Source of the DNA: Paenilisteria riparia FSL S10-1204
GTDB taxonomy: Bacteria > Bacillota > Bacilli > Lactobacillales > Listeriaceae
NCBI RefSeq assembly: GCF_000525995.1
Contig: NZ_AODL01000002.1
Span: 242,393-306,392, forward strand
Direction of reading: 5' to 3'
Length of the DNA: 64,000 nt
In this document: piece by piece, positions 18,091 through 28,600 of the stretch
Numbering within the stretch: position 1 is the first letter of the stretch
How the letters are laid out: every line of letters starts with the position of its first letter
Notes under the pieces: generated by a model
What the model was told of the DNA's origin: nothing
Databases searched by the model: none
Seen by the model: the letters and a program-made list of their open reading frames with translations, nothing else
Position numbers and translations under genes: made by a program

Positions 18091-18556
18091 AGCTGCGTTC
18101 TGTAAAAATTTGTAGCATCTCCGCTAAATCTTGTTCATTTCGCGCAAACAATAGAAGACGTTGACGCCCTGTTTCAATCACCAAGACACCATCCTCAGAC
18201 AAGTTAATCCGCTCCATCTTCTTATATTCAAAGAAGAGTAGGGCATAAAAGAAACCATGCTCTTTAAAAATAATACGACTTTTGCGGATAAAACAAATAT
18301 AGAAGAATAAAACACCAAGAATTGCCAGCAAAATAGAAGTCGACATAGGTCCGTGACGTAAAAACGCATTGGAGATAAACAAGAGAGTAATTAACCCAAC
18401 GAATATGTATCCATCCCATTTTCCGCGCGAGCGAAGCGGAATACTGCGAACCGTTGTTCCTTTCCAAAAATGAAGTACAACGCCGTCATACAAGGAAAAT
18501 AAGAGGGCTCCAGCAATCATAATCAGCAAGAAAATATTTGTTGCATCAAAGCTCAT
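18089..18556 (-). CDS. UPF0266/DUF986 membrane protein (YobD-like)
   Basis: A 155-residue protein with an N-terminal helix ([19 protein letters not shown]), two further helices (residues about 50-65 and 74-92), and a cytoplasmic C-terminal domain starting [14 protein letters not shown]. This is the layout of the DUF986 family. In enterobacteria the family member YobD follows manXYZ; here too the gene lies directly downstream of mannose-family PTS genes on the same strand. I chose the ATG at 18556, preceded by TAGGTGTGG, over the GTG at 18565. Its function in sugar uptake is not established. Confidence 0.7.
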   Translation of the reverse strand: MSFDATNIFLLIMIAGALLFSLYDGVVLHFWKGTTVRSIPLRSRGKWDGYIFVGLITLLFISNAFLRHGPMSTSILLAILGVLFFYICFIRKSRIIFKEHGFFYALLFFEYKKMERINLSEDGVLVIETGRQRLLLFARNEQDLAEMLQIFTERS

Positions 18557-18771
18557 TAACCACACCTACATTCATTAAATTTCACTTCATTGTACCATTC
18601 TATACTAAAAAAAGGAACCGAATCACATCATTCAAGCCGTATTTCTTAGGAATAAGTATATGACAAGCAAAAATTAGACTACCACTCCCAAAGAACGCTG
18701 GCGAGTAGCAGCCCATATTAGACGATTTCTGTTTGATTTCGAGTATAAATCAGCAAAGTCCTGCGAAAAGA

Positions 18772-18811
18772 GATGGAGCATCAGTTGCTATTAATCAACT
18801 TTTGCTCCATC
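18772..18811 (-). terminator. Probable terminator after mpoD
   Basis: GATGGAGCA pairs with TGCTCCATC (18772-18780 with 18803-18811) and an inner AGTTG/CAACT. The T stretch on the minus strand is short. The 269-base gap 18557-18825 holds nothing else obvious. Confidence 0.5.
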
Positions 18812-18825
18812 ACACTTTGAATTAA

Positions 18826-19686
18826 TCACGCACCCGGAACTGAGAAAATACCAAGTACATAGCCAACGATACCAAGAACAAACAACATCAAGATAATCCA
18901 CAACGCGTTGATTTTTTTCTTGAGCAGCCACATACAAGCAAATGTTAGACCTAATGCAAGAATACCAGGCATTAAGCTATCCAAAATATCTTGAACAGTA
19001 GTTGTTGTTGTTTTACCTTCTTGGTTGGTTGTTTTTGATACGACGATTGGGATATTAATGGTTGTCCATTTGTTAACCAGTCCACCCATAACGAATAGAC
19101 CGAGAATGGACGCGCCTTCTGTTAATTTTTGAAGTACACCACCGGACATGTCAGATACAACGTCTGTACCTTTACCATAACCGTAGAACACGCCCCAATA
19201 ACGGAAGCCTAGACGAATGCCATTGAAAAGCACGAAGAATAGTAGTGGCCCAAAGATATTACCAGTTGATGCAAAAGATGCACCTAACGCGGCTAATACT
19301 GGACGAATTGTTCCCCAGAAAATTGGATCACCAACGCCGGCAAGTGGCCCCATCAAACCAACTTTAATACCATTGATAGCGCCATTGTCAATGGGTGCGC
19401 CATTTGCTCTTTGTTCTTCCATCGCCGCAGTTACCCCTAAAATCGGAGCCCCCATATATGGATGTGTATTGAAAAACTCCAAATGACGTTTAATTGCTTC
19501 TTTACGTTCGTCGCCTTCATACAAGCGATTAATGATTGGAATAACGCTAAAACAAAATCCCAACGCTTGCATACGTTCGAAGTTCCATGAACCTTGGAAC
19601 AGGTTAGAACGAATAAATACGCTCATTAAGTCACCTTTTGTTAGCTTTTTCTCGCCAACGGTTACTTTTGCAGTTTCATTACTCAT
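18826..19686 (-). CDS. mpoD: PTS mannose-family transporter subunit IID
   Basis: A 286-residue IID membrane subunit. It has the family start (TKGDLMSVFIRSNLFQGSWNFERMQALGFCFSVIPII), the IGVTAAMEEQRANG-like segment and GIKVGLMGPLAGVGDPIFWGTIRP, which is the IID signature. C-terminal hydrophobic segments follow from about residue 225. With IIC it forms the sugar channel of a mannose/glucose PTS. Gene order IIA-IIB-IIC-IID next to ManR matches the Listeria Mpo system, thought to act mainly as a glucose sensor controlling ManR. The symbol is by context from memory. Confidence 0.85.
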   Translation of the reverse strand: MSNETAKVTVGEKKLTKGDLMSVFIRSNLFQGSWNFERMQALGFCFSVIPIINRLYEGDERKEAIKRHLEFFNTHPYMGAPILGVTAAMEEQRANGAPIDNGAINGIKVGLMGPLAGVGDPIFWGTIRPVLAALGASFASTGNIFGPLLFFVLFNGIRLGFRYWGVFYGYGKGTDVVSDMSGGVLQKLTEGASILGLFVMGGLVNKWTTINIPIVVSKTTNQEGKTTTTTVQDILDSLMPGILALGLTFACMWLLKKKINALWIILMLFVLGIVGYVLGIFSVPGA

Positions 19687-19706
19687 AATTTGGTTACCTC
19701 CCTTTT

Positions 19707-20525
19707 TTAGTCGTCTAGGTCATCATCCAGATCGTTCGCTGGTTTCGACCCACCGCCACCTGCCGCCTCGTACTGGGCAAGTGCTTCTTTGAGATAATAT
19801 TTAGGGCTTAATTGGATATAGATAATAGCGGCTACAAGGCCTAATACACCTAGTGCTACTAAGTTGAATGTTGTAAAGGCAGCGACTACAAAGCCTAAGA
19901 AGAAGAATGGCATTAAGTATTTCGCCTCCATCATGTTGATAACCATCGCATAACCGACAACAACGATGAATCCGCCAGCAACGTTTAGCCCGTTAACCAA
20001 CCAATCTGGGATGGCATTCAACATATTGGTAACAGCGTCTGTACCAACAGATAATGCTACGATTAGAACCGGAATCGCAATACGCATCGCCTGGAGGAGC
20101 AGTGCCGTGACATGCAGGAGATCGAGGCCCCTCAGATTCCCTGATTCGGCCATTTTATCGGCTGAATGTTGAAAACCTACAGTGATTGTGCGAACGAGAA
20201 TTGTTAAAACTTGACCAGCAGCAGCAAGTGGAATCGCAAGGGAGATACCAACGCTGATGTCTTGTCCCCCTGTAATAACGAGAATTGTTGAAATTAGTGA
20301 TGCTAGTGCAGTATCAGGTGCAACAGCGGCCCCAATATTCATCCAGCCTAATGCGATCATTTCAAGTGAACCACCGATAATAATACCAGTTGTCATGTCG
20401 CCAAGTACAAGACCTGTTAACGTACAAGCAATCAATGGACGGTGGGACTGCCACTCATCCAAGATACTACCCATACCACAGATACAAGCTACGAGGAAGA
20501 CAAGGATTAATTGAATTGCATCCAT
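19707..20525 (-). CDS. mpoC: PTS mannose-family transporter subunit IIC
   Basis: A 272-residue polytopic protein of the EII-Sor family. It begins MDAIQLILVFLVACICGMGSILDEWQ, has ACTLTGLVLGDMTTGIIIGGSLEMIALGWMNIGAA-type signature segments, and shows about eight hydrophobic stretches. The C-terminus is a short cytoplasmic tail with four Gly and an acidic DLDDDLDD end. It starts 145 bases after IIB and ends 20 bases before IID, so the four genes form one transcription unit. Confidence 0.85.
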   Translation of the reverse strand: MDAIQLILVFLVACICGMGSILDEWQSHRPLIACTLTGLVLGDMTTGIIIGGSLEMIALGWMNIGAAVAPDTALASLISTILVITGGQDISVGISLAIPLAAAGQVLTILVRTITVGFQHSADKMAESGNLRGLDLLHVTALLLQAMRIAIPVLIVALSVGTDAVTNMLNAIPDWLVNGLNVAGGFIVVVGYAMVINMMEAKYLMPFFFLGFVVAAFTTFNLVALGVLGLVAAIIYIQLSPKYYLKEALAQYEAAGGGGSKPANDLDDDLDD

Positions 20526-20670
20526 ATAAAATTCCCTCCCAATTTTTCTTTACGAAACAAATGAATAATGGCTGAAAGAAGTGATGTAATGATTTTAGCT
20601 GGAAAATTCCCCTTAATTAGGGATTGCAAGATGCAAGCTGTATACACCTACATCTAACTTTCTAAAAAAA

Positions 20671-21159
20671 TTACAGACTTTCTTTATCTAATAATGGAAT
20701 CATCATGACTTTGCTATCCGCTGCAACTTTGCGGATTTCAAGTTCAATTCCTTTGTCGTTTAATGCGCGGAATGCTGTTATATCTTCTGGTCCTACAGAA
20801 ACGGCATTTGTGATTTGTGTGCGACCTTCGCGATAAGCCATGCCACCAATGTTGACTGTTTTGATTGGCACACCAGCTTCAACCATACGAAGTACGTCTG
20901 TCGGATTTGTGAAAAGAAGCATGGCTGGCGTTGTTTCATATTTCGGGTTGTTATATACGCGAATCGCTTTTTCTACATCAACGACGCTTGATTTAACGCC
21001 TGGTGGGGCAACTTGTTTTAATAAGGTACTCCGAATTTCATCTTTGGCAACGTCATCATTACATACAATGATACGCTCCACCTTTGTTTCTTTTGTCCAA
21101 ACTGTGGCTACTTGACCGTGAATTAGGCGGTCATCGATTCTTGCTAAACGAATATCCAT
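20671..21159 (-). CDS. mpoB: PTS mannose-family subunit IIB
   Basis: A 162-residue cytosolic IIB of the mannose class. The phosphorylated His15 lies in RIDDRLIHGQVATVW. The remaining sequence (IVCNDDVAKDEIRSTLLKQVAPPGV, VPIKTVNIGGMAYREGRTQI) is typical. IIB takes phosphate from IIA and passes it to the sugar; in Listeria the Mpo IIB is also thought to phosphorylate ManR. Its ATG touches the IIA stop, so translation is coupled. The 145 bases between this gene and IIC (20526-20670) hold no gene. Confidence 0.87.
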   Translation of the reverse strand: MDIRLARIDDRLIHGQVATVWTKETKVERIIVCNDDVAKDEIRSTLLKQVAPPGVKSSVVDVEKAIRVYNNPKYETTPAMLLFTNPTDVLRMVEAGVPIKTVNIGGMAYREGRTQITNAVSVGPEDITAFRALNDKGIELEIRKVAADSKVMMIPLLDKESL

Positions 21160-21581
21160 TATAAATCATCCTCCTCGACATCTTTTAGTGATTGTTTTAG
21201 TGACTTTACTCCTGTACTTCCTGCAGTGAGTGCTGTGCTAAGTAGCTCGTCGAAGCCACTGACGGCACGCATGGATAACGTTTCCAATAACATTGGAATA
21301 TTAACTCCTGTAATGACATCCATTTTTTCTTTAGGTAATGCAATCTGACTAGCTGCATTGTATGGGCTACCGCCAAATAAGTCAACCATAAAAAGAACCC
21401 CATCAGAAGCATCAATGGTGTTTAATTTCTCGGTGAATTTCTGAATTAATGTCTCTGTGTTTTCTCCTGGAACAAATGTGATAAATTCAACATTTTCCTG
21501 CTTACCAATAATCATTTCTGTTGATTTAAGCAATTCACGTGCTGATTCACCGTGTGTTCCAATAATGATACCTACTGGCAT
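21159..21581 (-). CDS. mpoA: PTS mannose-family subunit IIA
   Basis: A 140-residue IIA domain with the phosphorylatable His in IIIGTHGESARELLKS (His10) and the conserved VLFMVDLFGGSPYNAASQ. It is the first gene of the operon on this strand, with GGAGGAATTAAT before the ATG. IIA and IIB are separate polypeptides, as in other Listeria mannose-family systems. Confidence 0.87.
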   Translation of the reverse strand: MPVGIIIGTHGESARELLKSTEMIIGKQENVEFITFVPGENTETLIQKFTEKLNTIDASDGVLFMVDLFGGSPYNAASQIALPKEKMDVITGVNIPMLLETLSMRAVSGFDELLSTALTAGSTGVKSLKQSLKDVEEDDL

Positions 21582-21629
21582 ATTAATTCCTCCTTTTTTT
21601 CTTTAATTTAGGATACGTTTGACGTTTCT

Positions 21630-21659
21630 ATTATGGCAATTTTATAAGGGCTTATGTAA
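21630..21659 (-). promoter_or_regulatory. Weak candidate sigma-A promoter of the PTS operon
   Basis: Minus-strand TTACAT and CATAAT are separated by 18 bases, about 50 bases before the IIA start. I looked for a sigma-54 -24/-12 element (GG-N10-GC) in 21582-21800 and found none. Confidence 0.35.
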
Positions 21660-21799
21660 GGGCGTGGTATCCCGAAAAAATATGCGCGAATGAGCATGAT
21701 ACAGTTAATTTTATGCTTAATACGCTAGCTAGCAAATAGAATATCAACTTTCGTACATACAATGTTCATTACCCTAATCTGAAAAGCTTAAAAACAAAA

Positions 21800-21844
21800 A
21801 AAAATAAAAAAAAACGAGGCATTCCAATAAGTAGAAATGCCTCG
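21800..21844 (-). terminator. Terminator of manR
   Basis: On the minus strand GCGAGGCATTTC pairs with GGAATGCCTCG (around 21815-21844), followed by a long T run (plus-strand A runs at 21794-21814). Confidence 0.9.
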
Positions 21845-21858
21845 CAATGACTTCTAAA

Positions 21859-24669
21859 TTATGTTGTTAGTTGGTGAGTTTTTGTTAAAATATCATATAT
21901 ATATAGTTGCTCATCAGTAGTTAGCATAAGCTTCATCGGACTTAGACAATCTCGATTTGTTTGTTCAATCGCTTTGAAAATCGGAGTCTGAACGATTGAC
22001 TCAGATGAATCATGATAAATCAAACTGTCTTTGACAACCATACGTTCAATGGCACAGCCAACATGGATTAATAAGTTGATTTTTTGTGTGTTTTCCATCG
22101 TCATATTTAATTCCTTTTCTAAGGAAGCAGCGAATTTTAATAAGACGGGTACGATTTTTTTTGGATTGAGATATGTGAGAAATTCGCTAAGACTGTCTTC
22201 GATGACTTCACGAGCAATCCAGTTGGTTTCGCTTTTTTTGATGAAGATATCGCGTTGTCGAACGAGTTGGATAATTTGCTCTTCACCATCTTGGGCAAAC
22301 AAACGCTCAATTGGAATGAACGGGATTTGCACCTTTGGATCGTGAATGCCGACAATCATCAGAATATCGTATTCTTCTTGCAGTTGATCTATTTTTCCAG
22401 CAGCTTCATGAACGCCAAGAGGGATGACTTTGATATTATCGGTCGTAATCGTGTCTAGGATACGCTGAATGAAAGCTTGCAATTTCTCAGCGGTACCTTC
22501 ACCTGTAGCGCAAATAGTGACGATAGCGTGCGCTTTATCTCCTGCAAGTGTGCTCGATTCGGAATCGTAACCACCATAACCACGAAAATCTTTCAGAGAA
22601 TCGTAAATGCTATCAAGGTCCATATCTAAAATATTTGATTTGCGGACGGCTTCGATAACGGTAGCGGTGGAAACCATGTCAATCGTGCGGACGGGAATAC
22701 CGGTTCGTTCCGTAATTACCGAGCCAAAACTAGTGAGTGACCCCATATCAACGAGTAGTAGAACACCACGTCCCATATCGAGCTCGCGTGCGCGCTGCGT
22801 GATTTTATCTAGGACAACTTTCGGGCTGAGATCAAGCGGCATATCGATACTATCCACTAGGCCTTCGCCGAGTAGTTTTTTAGCGACATTGACGATGCTT
22901 GAGGCAGTACTATTGCCATGTGTTGCAACAAGAATAGCCACGCGATTTTCTTCTTGGTCTTTAAGTAGCGAGCTGATAAGGAGTGTTAAATAAAGCACTT
23001 CCATATTAGGCACGCGAATGTGAAACTCGGATTCGATTTCTTTTTTCATTTCTAAGGCAATCGCATAACTTTCCGGTTTATCGTTGACAACATTTTCAAT
23101 ATTAGTGTATTTTAGCGGTTTGTTACTACGCGCCCGTTTTAGAAAGGAGGTCAGATGGAGGCTAAAAGCAAGTAGGAAACGTTCATTTAATTTCTTCCCA
23201 AGCTGGCGCTCAATCTTGACTTGAATGTCTTCTGTAAAATTCAAAATATCTTCATTGACGATTTTTAAAATATTTTCACGGTCGTGAATGGTGTTTTTGA
23301 ATTTGGCATAGAAGCTGTTGAGGTGGACGTCGATATCCATCGTGATGAACTTCTTGATGTCTTCATTCTCAACGCCTTGATCCATCAAAATAGAAGCTTT
23401 GTCTTCCATGATTTTGTAAAGATTGAAGTCGGGTTCATATTCATCAGAATTAATGAGCTGCTTGCCACGTTCTGGCATAATTACCGTATAGGGATCGAGA
23501 TATTTAGAAATCTCTTGTAGTTCTTTCCGCCGACCGCTAAAGTGAAAAAACCCATCCTTAATATTCATCGGTAGTTTCTTAAACTCAATCAGAATTTCTT
23601 CATTCGTATCAAAACTGTTGAGAAAACCTTGTGCACAAACAAGTTGGATATTTGATTTCAATTGGCCAATATTACCAAACGTAGTATTACCGATGAGTGC
23701 TTTGGCAGCTTCGTCTTCAATTCGAAGCGGCTTACTGATTCGATGCGCTTCGTTAGAAAGTAGATTTTTCAATAGGTCTACGCGTTCTTTCGGCGAGCGT
23801 TCTTCGAGACTTGGTAAGGAAATGACAATTGGGATTCGACGGACAAAGGTACGTAACAAAGAGGATTCGGGATCTTCGGTTGTAGCACCAATAATTAAGA
23901 CATTGGATTTACGACGTCGATCTGTTTCACCAAGTTTGTTAAATGTCCCCGTATCCATCAAGTAGAAAATCATTTCTTGGCCTTCTGGTGGGAGACGATG
24001 AATCTCATCTAAGAACAAAATACCGCCATTTGCTTTTTCGACAAGGCCTTCTTTTTCATTCTCAGCACCTGTAAAAGCACCTTTCATATGTCCAAAAATG
24101 TGTGACATCAAAAGTTGCGGGTTATTATAATAATCGGCACAGTTAAAAATAATAAATGGGGAATCGGCGCTAAGACGCTCGGCATGTTGCGAATAACGAT
24201 ACATTAAATTTGCAAAAAGTGTTTTTCCGACGCCAGTTTGTCCGACAATAAGTGTATGTAATCCATTTGGTGGGTAAAGGACAGCGGCTTTTGCTTGCTC
24301 GACTTGTGTTCTAAGGCTAGCATCAGAGCCGATTAAATCGTCGAATGGGCTTCTTGTGACGGTGTTTTCTGAGAATTTTTCAAGTAAGGCTTGGCAATTA
24401 TCATACTCTAATTCGTCATCTTCGAGGAGATTTTCGATTTTTGCTTCTATAGATTGGCGGTCAAAATAACGCACGGGGCGACCGGTAATCTTAATAATTT
24501 TACCTTGGCGGTGTAGTTCATTTAGTTCCATACTGACATTATTTCGTAAAATGGACAGCGCTTCAGAGATTTCCGTGGCTGTGATACCTTGATTTTGTTC
24601 AAGCTGTTGCTTTAAGTTATCGTGGTTTTGCTGCTGCATATAGTGATAGATTCGCTCAATCCGTTTCAT
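21859..24669 (-). CDS. manR: LevR/ManR-type sigma-54 activator with PTS regulation domains
   Basis: A 936-residue transcription activator. In order: an N-terminal DNA-binding region (residues about 1-70), an AAA+ sigma-54 interaction domain with Walker A GQTGVGKT (143-150), GAFTGA in HMKGAFTGAENEKEG and FLDEIHRLPPEGQE; PRD1 (about 460-560); an EIIA-Man-like domain with the His in VATHGNSTASS; an EIIB-like domain with Cys in CATGEGTAEK; and PRD2 with His in HVGCAIERM. In Listeria, ManR with RpoN drives the main mannose PTS (mpt) operon and is tuned by PTS phosphorylation. It is transcribed in the same direction as the neighbouring PTS operon but has its own terminator. Confidence 0.9.
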   Translation of the reverse strand: MKRIERIYHYMQQQNHDNLKQQLEQNQGITATEISEALSILRNNVSMELNELHRQGKIIKITGRPVRYFDRQSIEAKIENLLEDDELEYDNCQALLEKFSENTVTRSPFDDLIGSDASLRTQVEQAKAAVLYPPNGLHTLIVGQTGVGKTLFANLMYRYSQHAERLSADSPFIIFNCADYYNNPQLLMSHIFGHMKGAFTGAENEKEGLVEKANGGILFLDEIHRLPPEGQEMIFYLMDTGTFNKLGETDRRRKSNVLIIGATTEDPESSLLRTFVRRIPIVISLPSLEERSPKERVDLLKNLLSNEAHRISKPLRIEDEAAKALIGNTTFGNIGQLKSNIQLVCAQGFLNSFDTNEEILIEFKKLPMNIKDGFFHFSGRRKELQEISKYLDPYTVIMPERGKQLINSDEYEPDFNLYKIMEDKASILMDQGVENEDIKKFITMDIDVHLNSFYAKFKNTIHDRENILKIVNEDILNFTEDIQVKIERQLGKKLNERFLLAFSLHLTSFLKRARSNKPLKYTNIENVVNDKPESYAIALEMKKEIESEFHIRVPNMEVLYLTLLISSLLKDQEENRVAILVATHGNSTASSIVNVAKKLLGEGLVDSIDMPLDLSPKVVLDKITQRARELDMGRGVLLLVDMGSLTSFGSVITERTGIPVRTIDMVSTATVIEAVRKSNILDMDLDSIYDSLKDFRGYGGYDSESSTLAGDKAHAIVTICATGEGTAEKLQAFIQRILDTITTDNIKVIPLGVHEAAGKIDQLQEEYDILMIVGIHDPKVQIPFIPIERLFAQDGEEQIIQLVRQRDIFIKKSETNWIAREVIEDSLSEFLTYLNPKKIVPVLLKFAASLEKELNMTMENTQKINLLIHVGCAIERMVVKDSLIYHDSSESIVQTPIFKAIEQTNRDCLSPMKLMLTTDEQLYIYDILTKTHQLTT

Positions 24670-24700
24670 AACATGCCTCCGATTTTATTTTGTAGAAAAA

Positions 24701-24718
24701 TAGTGTATTAATACACTA
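24701..24718. promoter_or_regulatory. Perfect 18-base palindrome between manR and the azoreductase gene
   Basis: TAGTGTATT followed by its exact complement AATACACTA lies 32 bases upstream of the manR start in the 192-base divergent region. It is a candidate operator for an unidentified regulator. Confidence 0.5.
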
Positions 24719-24861
24719 GCGTTGTACTGTATTTATTTTAGCATGCGAAATTTATTTGTCAATCGCCTGATTTTTTTGCGGCTTTGTACATTGACGAGTG
24801 TAGGTGAACTGGGATAGAATAAGAAAGAACACATTTAAAGTAGAAATTGGAGTTGAATCTA

Positions 24862-25500
24862 GTGGCAAAATTACTATTTATTAAAGCGTCACCGCTTCCT
24901 GATAATGTATCACGGAGTATGGTTGTGGCAACTGCCTTTTTAGAGAAATACCAACAAGAAAATCCAGATGATGTTGTAGAGCGGATTGATGTGTATACGC
25001 ATGACATTCCAATGATTGACGGTGCATTTATGGCGGCCGGAAACGCACTTCGCGAAGGAAAAGCATTTACTGACCTAGATCCTGAAATGCAACAAAAATT
25101 AACGCAATTTGACGCATTAACACAGCAATTTATCGATGCTGACAAATATGTAATCGTTTCTCCACTTTGGAATTTAGGCATCCCGCCGATGTTAAAAGCG
25201 TATTTTGATACAGTAGTTGTTGCTGGTAAGACATTCCGATATACGGAGTCAGGTCCAGAAGGTTTGTTAAAAGGTAAGAAAGCATTGCAAATTCATGGAA
25301 GCGGTGGCGTTTATTCTACTGGTGAATCGGAGTTGGAAACGCACGGTGAACCTTATATCAATACGATTTTGAATTTTATTGGTATCGAAACATTGCCAAG
25401 CGTCTTTGTGGAAGGTGTGGACTATGATCCAACGCGCAAAGATGAGATTTTAAATGCTGCGACTGAAGAAAGTATCCGCCGCATCAGCTTATTGAAATAA
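24862..25500 (+). CDS. azoR: FMN-dependent NADH:quinone oxidoreductase / azoreductase
   Basis: A 212-residue flavodoxin-fold enzyme. Residues 1-20 (AKLLFIKASPLPDNVSRS) form the FMN phosphate loop, SPLWNLGIPPMLKAYFD is the conserved flavin/substrate segment, and LQIHGSGGVYS is the second FMN contact. It reduces azo dyes and quinones by two electrons with NADH, protecting against electrophiles. I chose the GTG at 24862, preceded by TTGGAG. It is divergent from manR, which matches the neighbour order I recall for L. monocytogenes. A terminator follows. Confidence 0.85.
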   Translation: MAKLLFIKASPLPDNVSRSMVVATAFLEKYQQENPDDVVERIDVYTHDIPMIDGAFMAAGNALREGKAFTDLDPEMQQKLTQFDALTQQFIDADKYVIVSPLWNLGIPPMLKAYFDTVVVAGKTFRYTESGPEGLLKGKKALQIHGSGGVYSTGESELETHGEPYINTILNFIGIETLPSVFVEGVDYDPTRKDEILNAATEESIRRISLLK

Positions 25501-25509
25501 GAACGATAG

Positions 25510-25547
25510 AAACTAGGTATTTGCATGTATGCAGACGCCTAGTTTTT
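25510..25547 (+). terminator. Terminator of the azoreductase gene
   Basis: AAACTAGGT pairs with GCCTAGTTT with an inner TTTGCA/TGCAGA, then a T run. Confidence 0.8.
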
Positions 25548-25603
25548 ACTTTACTTTCTAATTGTAAGTGTGTAGAATAAAAATGTATATATAGGTATCT
25601 TTT

Positions 25604-25637
25604 TATACTTTTAAAGTGAGTAATCACTCATTTTTTG
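25604..25637 (+). promoter_or_regulatory. -10 box and TetR-type operator upstream of the dehydratase activase gene
   Basis: TATACT (25604-25609) is followed 7 bases later by the perfect inverted repeat TGAGTAATCACTCA (25617-25630). The 25 bases 25613-25637 are identical to 52737-52761 in front of the ABC exporter-TetR operon. Placement over the expected transcription start suggests repression. The -35 is poor. Confidence 0.7.
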
Positions 25638-25692
25638 CGCTAATCATTGTGATTTTATGAGCATTCATACTTGAAAAGGGGTTGACAGAATT

Positions 25693-28600
25693 ATGATTCA
25701 TGTAGGACTAGATGTGGGATCAACGACGGCAAAGACGGTAGCGATGGATGAGACGGGGAAAATCGTGTTCCAGACGTATCGGCGACATTTTTCGGATATT
25801 AAATCGGTTACTTTAGCCATTATGCGTGATTTGCAAGAGACGTGTGGGGAAACTGAAATGACGTTTAAAATCACAGGCTCTTCGGGACTTGCGATTGCGA
25901 AATTTTTGCAGGTGCCGTTTATTCAGGAGGTTATTGCGTGCACAGAAGCTGTAGAACAGGCTATTCCTGAAACGGACGTCGTGATTGAGCTTGGCGGGGA
26001 AGATGCGAAAATTATTTATTTCTCCGGTGGCATCGAACAACGGATGAACAATGCGTGTGCTGGCGGGACAGGTGCGTTTATTGATCAAATCGCTTCGCTG
26101 TTACAGACAGATCCGAATGGCTTAAATGACTTGGCTAAGGGCGCCGAGACGATTTATCCGATTGCTTCGCGTTGTGGTGTCTTTGCTAAAACGGATGTGC
26201 AGCCTTTATTGAATGAAGGTGCTCGAAAAGAAGATATTGCGGCTTCGATTTTTCAAAGTGTGGTAACGCAGACAATTAGTGGTTTGGCTTGTGGTCGCCC
26301 AATTCGTGGAAAAGTCGCGTTTTTAGGCGGACCGCTGACATTTTTGGATCAGTTGCGGTATCGTTTTACAGAGACATTGAAAATGAAAGATTCCGATATT
26401 ATTGCGCCGCTGAATGCGGAATATTTTATCGCGCTTGGAACGGCTTATAATGGTTGGAAAGACGAAGCGCTTGCGATAGAAGACATTATTACGCGACTTC
26501 GTGATTTGGATTTTTCGAGTATGGCGACAGATACAGAAATTTTACCGGCTTTATTTACGCGTGCGGAGGATTTAGTGGCTTTTCGTGATCGGCACAATCA
26601 AATGAAAGCGCCACGTGGTGAGTTGGCAAGTTATGAAGGCGATGTTTATTTAGGTATCGATGCTGGATCAACGACGACTAAGCTTGTTTTGATGGGGAAA
26701 GATAATGAGATTTTGTACTCTTTTTATGATAGCAACAAAGGAAATCCGCTGCAGTCAGTGATTGATGCGACGAGTCATCTGTATGAAATTTTGCCTGAAG
26801 CGGTGAAAATTAGACAGTCGGGAATTACAGGTTACGGTGAGTCACTGATTAAGGCGGCACTGAAAATCGATGTTGGTGAGATTGAGACCGTGGCACATTA
26901 TCGAGCTGCTCGCGAGTTTTTGCCAGATGTGGATTTTATTTTGGATATCGGTGGACAAGATATGAAATGTATGAAAATCAAAAATAAAGCGTTGGACAGT
27001 TTAATGCTAAATGAGGCATGTTCGGCGGGCTGTGGCTCGTTCTTAGAAACATTCGCGCAAACGCTAGGCGTGACCATTCAAGAATTTGCAGACAAAGCGC
27101 TCCAAGCAAGAGAACCGGTTGATTTAGGATCACGCTGTACAGTATTCATGAACTCAAAAGTGAAACAAGTACAAAAAGAAGGCGTATCAATGGAAGACTT
27201 GTCCGCAGGTCTAGCCTATTCTGTTGTCAAAAACGCATTACAAAAAGTCATCAAGTTACGCAGTCCAAAAGATATCGGCGAAAAGGTGATTGTTCAAGGT
27301 GGCACATTTTATAACGAAGCGGTTTTGCGCGCTTTCGAATTGCTAACAGGGCGTGAAGTTGTTCGTCCTGATATCGCAGGAATGATGGGAGCATACGGCG
27401 CAGCGCTAATCGCCAAAGAAAACTACGAAACAGGAGAAGTTAGTCAATTACTCGTTTTGGAGAAATTACGAGAGTTTCAAGCGGAAACTTCGCAATCACG
27501 CTGTAATTTATGTAGCAACTCGTGTCAATTAACGATTACGAGATTTGGTGATGACCGCAAGTTTGTCAGTGGGAATCGTTGTGAACGCGGGGAACGTGTC
27601 GAGTCGAAGAAGAATTTGTTACCGAACTTATTTGAATATAAATACAAACGCGTTTTTGATTATAAATCGTTGAAAAAAGACGAAGCGACTCGCGGCACGA
27701 TTGGCATTCCACGTGCGCTGAATGTGTTTGAAAACTATCCATTATGGCATACGATTTTTACGAATTTAGGCTACCGTGTCACTTTATCAACGAAATCTTC
27801 AAAGAATTTGTATGAAAAAGGCATTGAAACGATTGCATCTGAGGCGGTTTGTTATCCTGCGAAATTAACGCACGGTCATGTGATGGACTTGATTAAGAAG
27901 AAGGTCGACTATATTTTCTATCCGTCTGTCGTGTATGAGAATAAGGAATACGGTGAAGCAACGAATAACTTCAACTGTCCTGTTGTTGCAGGCTATCCAG
28001 AAGTTATCCGTGTGAACGTCGATGCGCTAGAAGAACAAAACGTGCCACTCATCGCGCCATTCCTAACATTAGATAATGAAAAAGCACTACTAAAAGGATT
28101 GCACGAGGCGTTCCCAGAAATCCCGCTTGCTGAAATGGAAAGTGCCGTGAAAGCTGGCATGGAAGAAGCGCAAGCATTCCGCAAAGACATTCAAACAAAA
28201 GGCGAAGAAGCACTCGAGTACATTAGCAAAAACAAAATTCGCGGTATCGTCTTGTGCGGGCATCCCTATCATATTGATCCGGAAGTAAATCATGGTTTAC
28301 CAGAACTTATCACAATGAACGGCATGGCAGTCTTGACGGAAGACTCCGTATCACATCTCGGCGAAATCAAACACCCACTTCGCGTGGAAAATCAGTGGAA
28401 ATACCACGCTCGACTTTATCGCGCTGCTAGTTTTGTAGCAGAACAGAAAAATCTCGAAGTGGTTCAACTCACATCGTTTGGCTGTGGTCTTGACGCGATT
28501 ACAACGGATATGGTACAAGAAATCATCGAAGGTCACAACAAAGTCTACACACTTCTAAAAATCGATGAAATAAACAACCTAGGCGCAGCACGAATTCGAA

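Noticed and set aside
21582..21800. Sigma-54 -24/-12 promoter before the PTS operon
   Set aside because: No GG-N10-GC arrangement on the minus strand in this interval.
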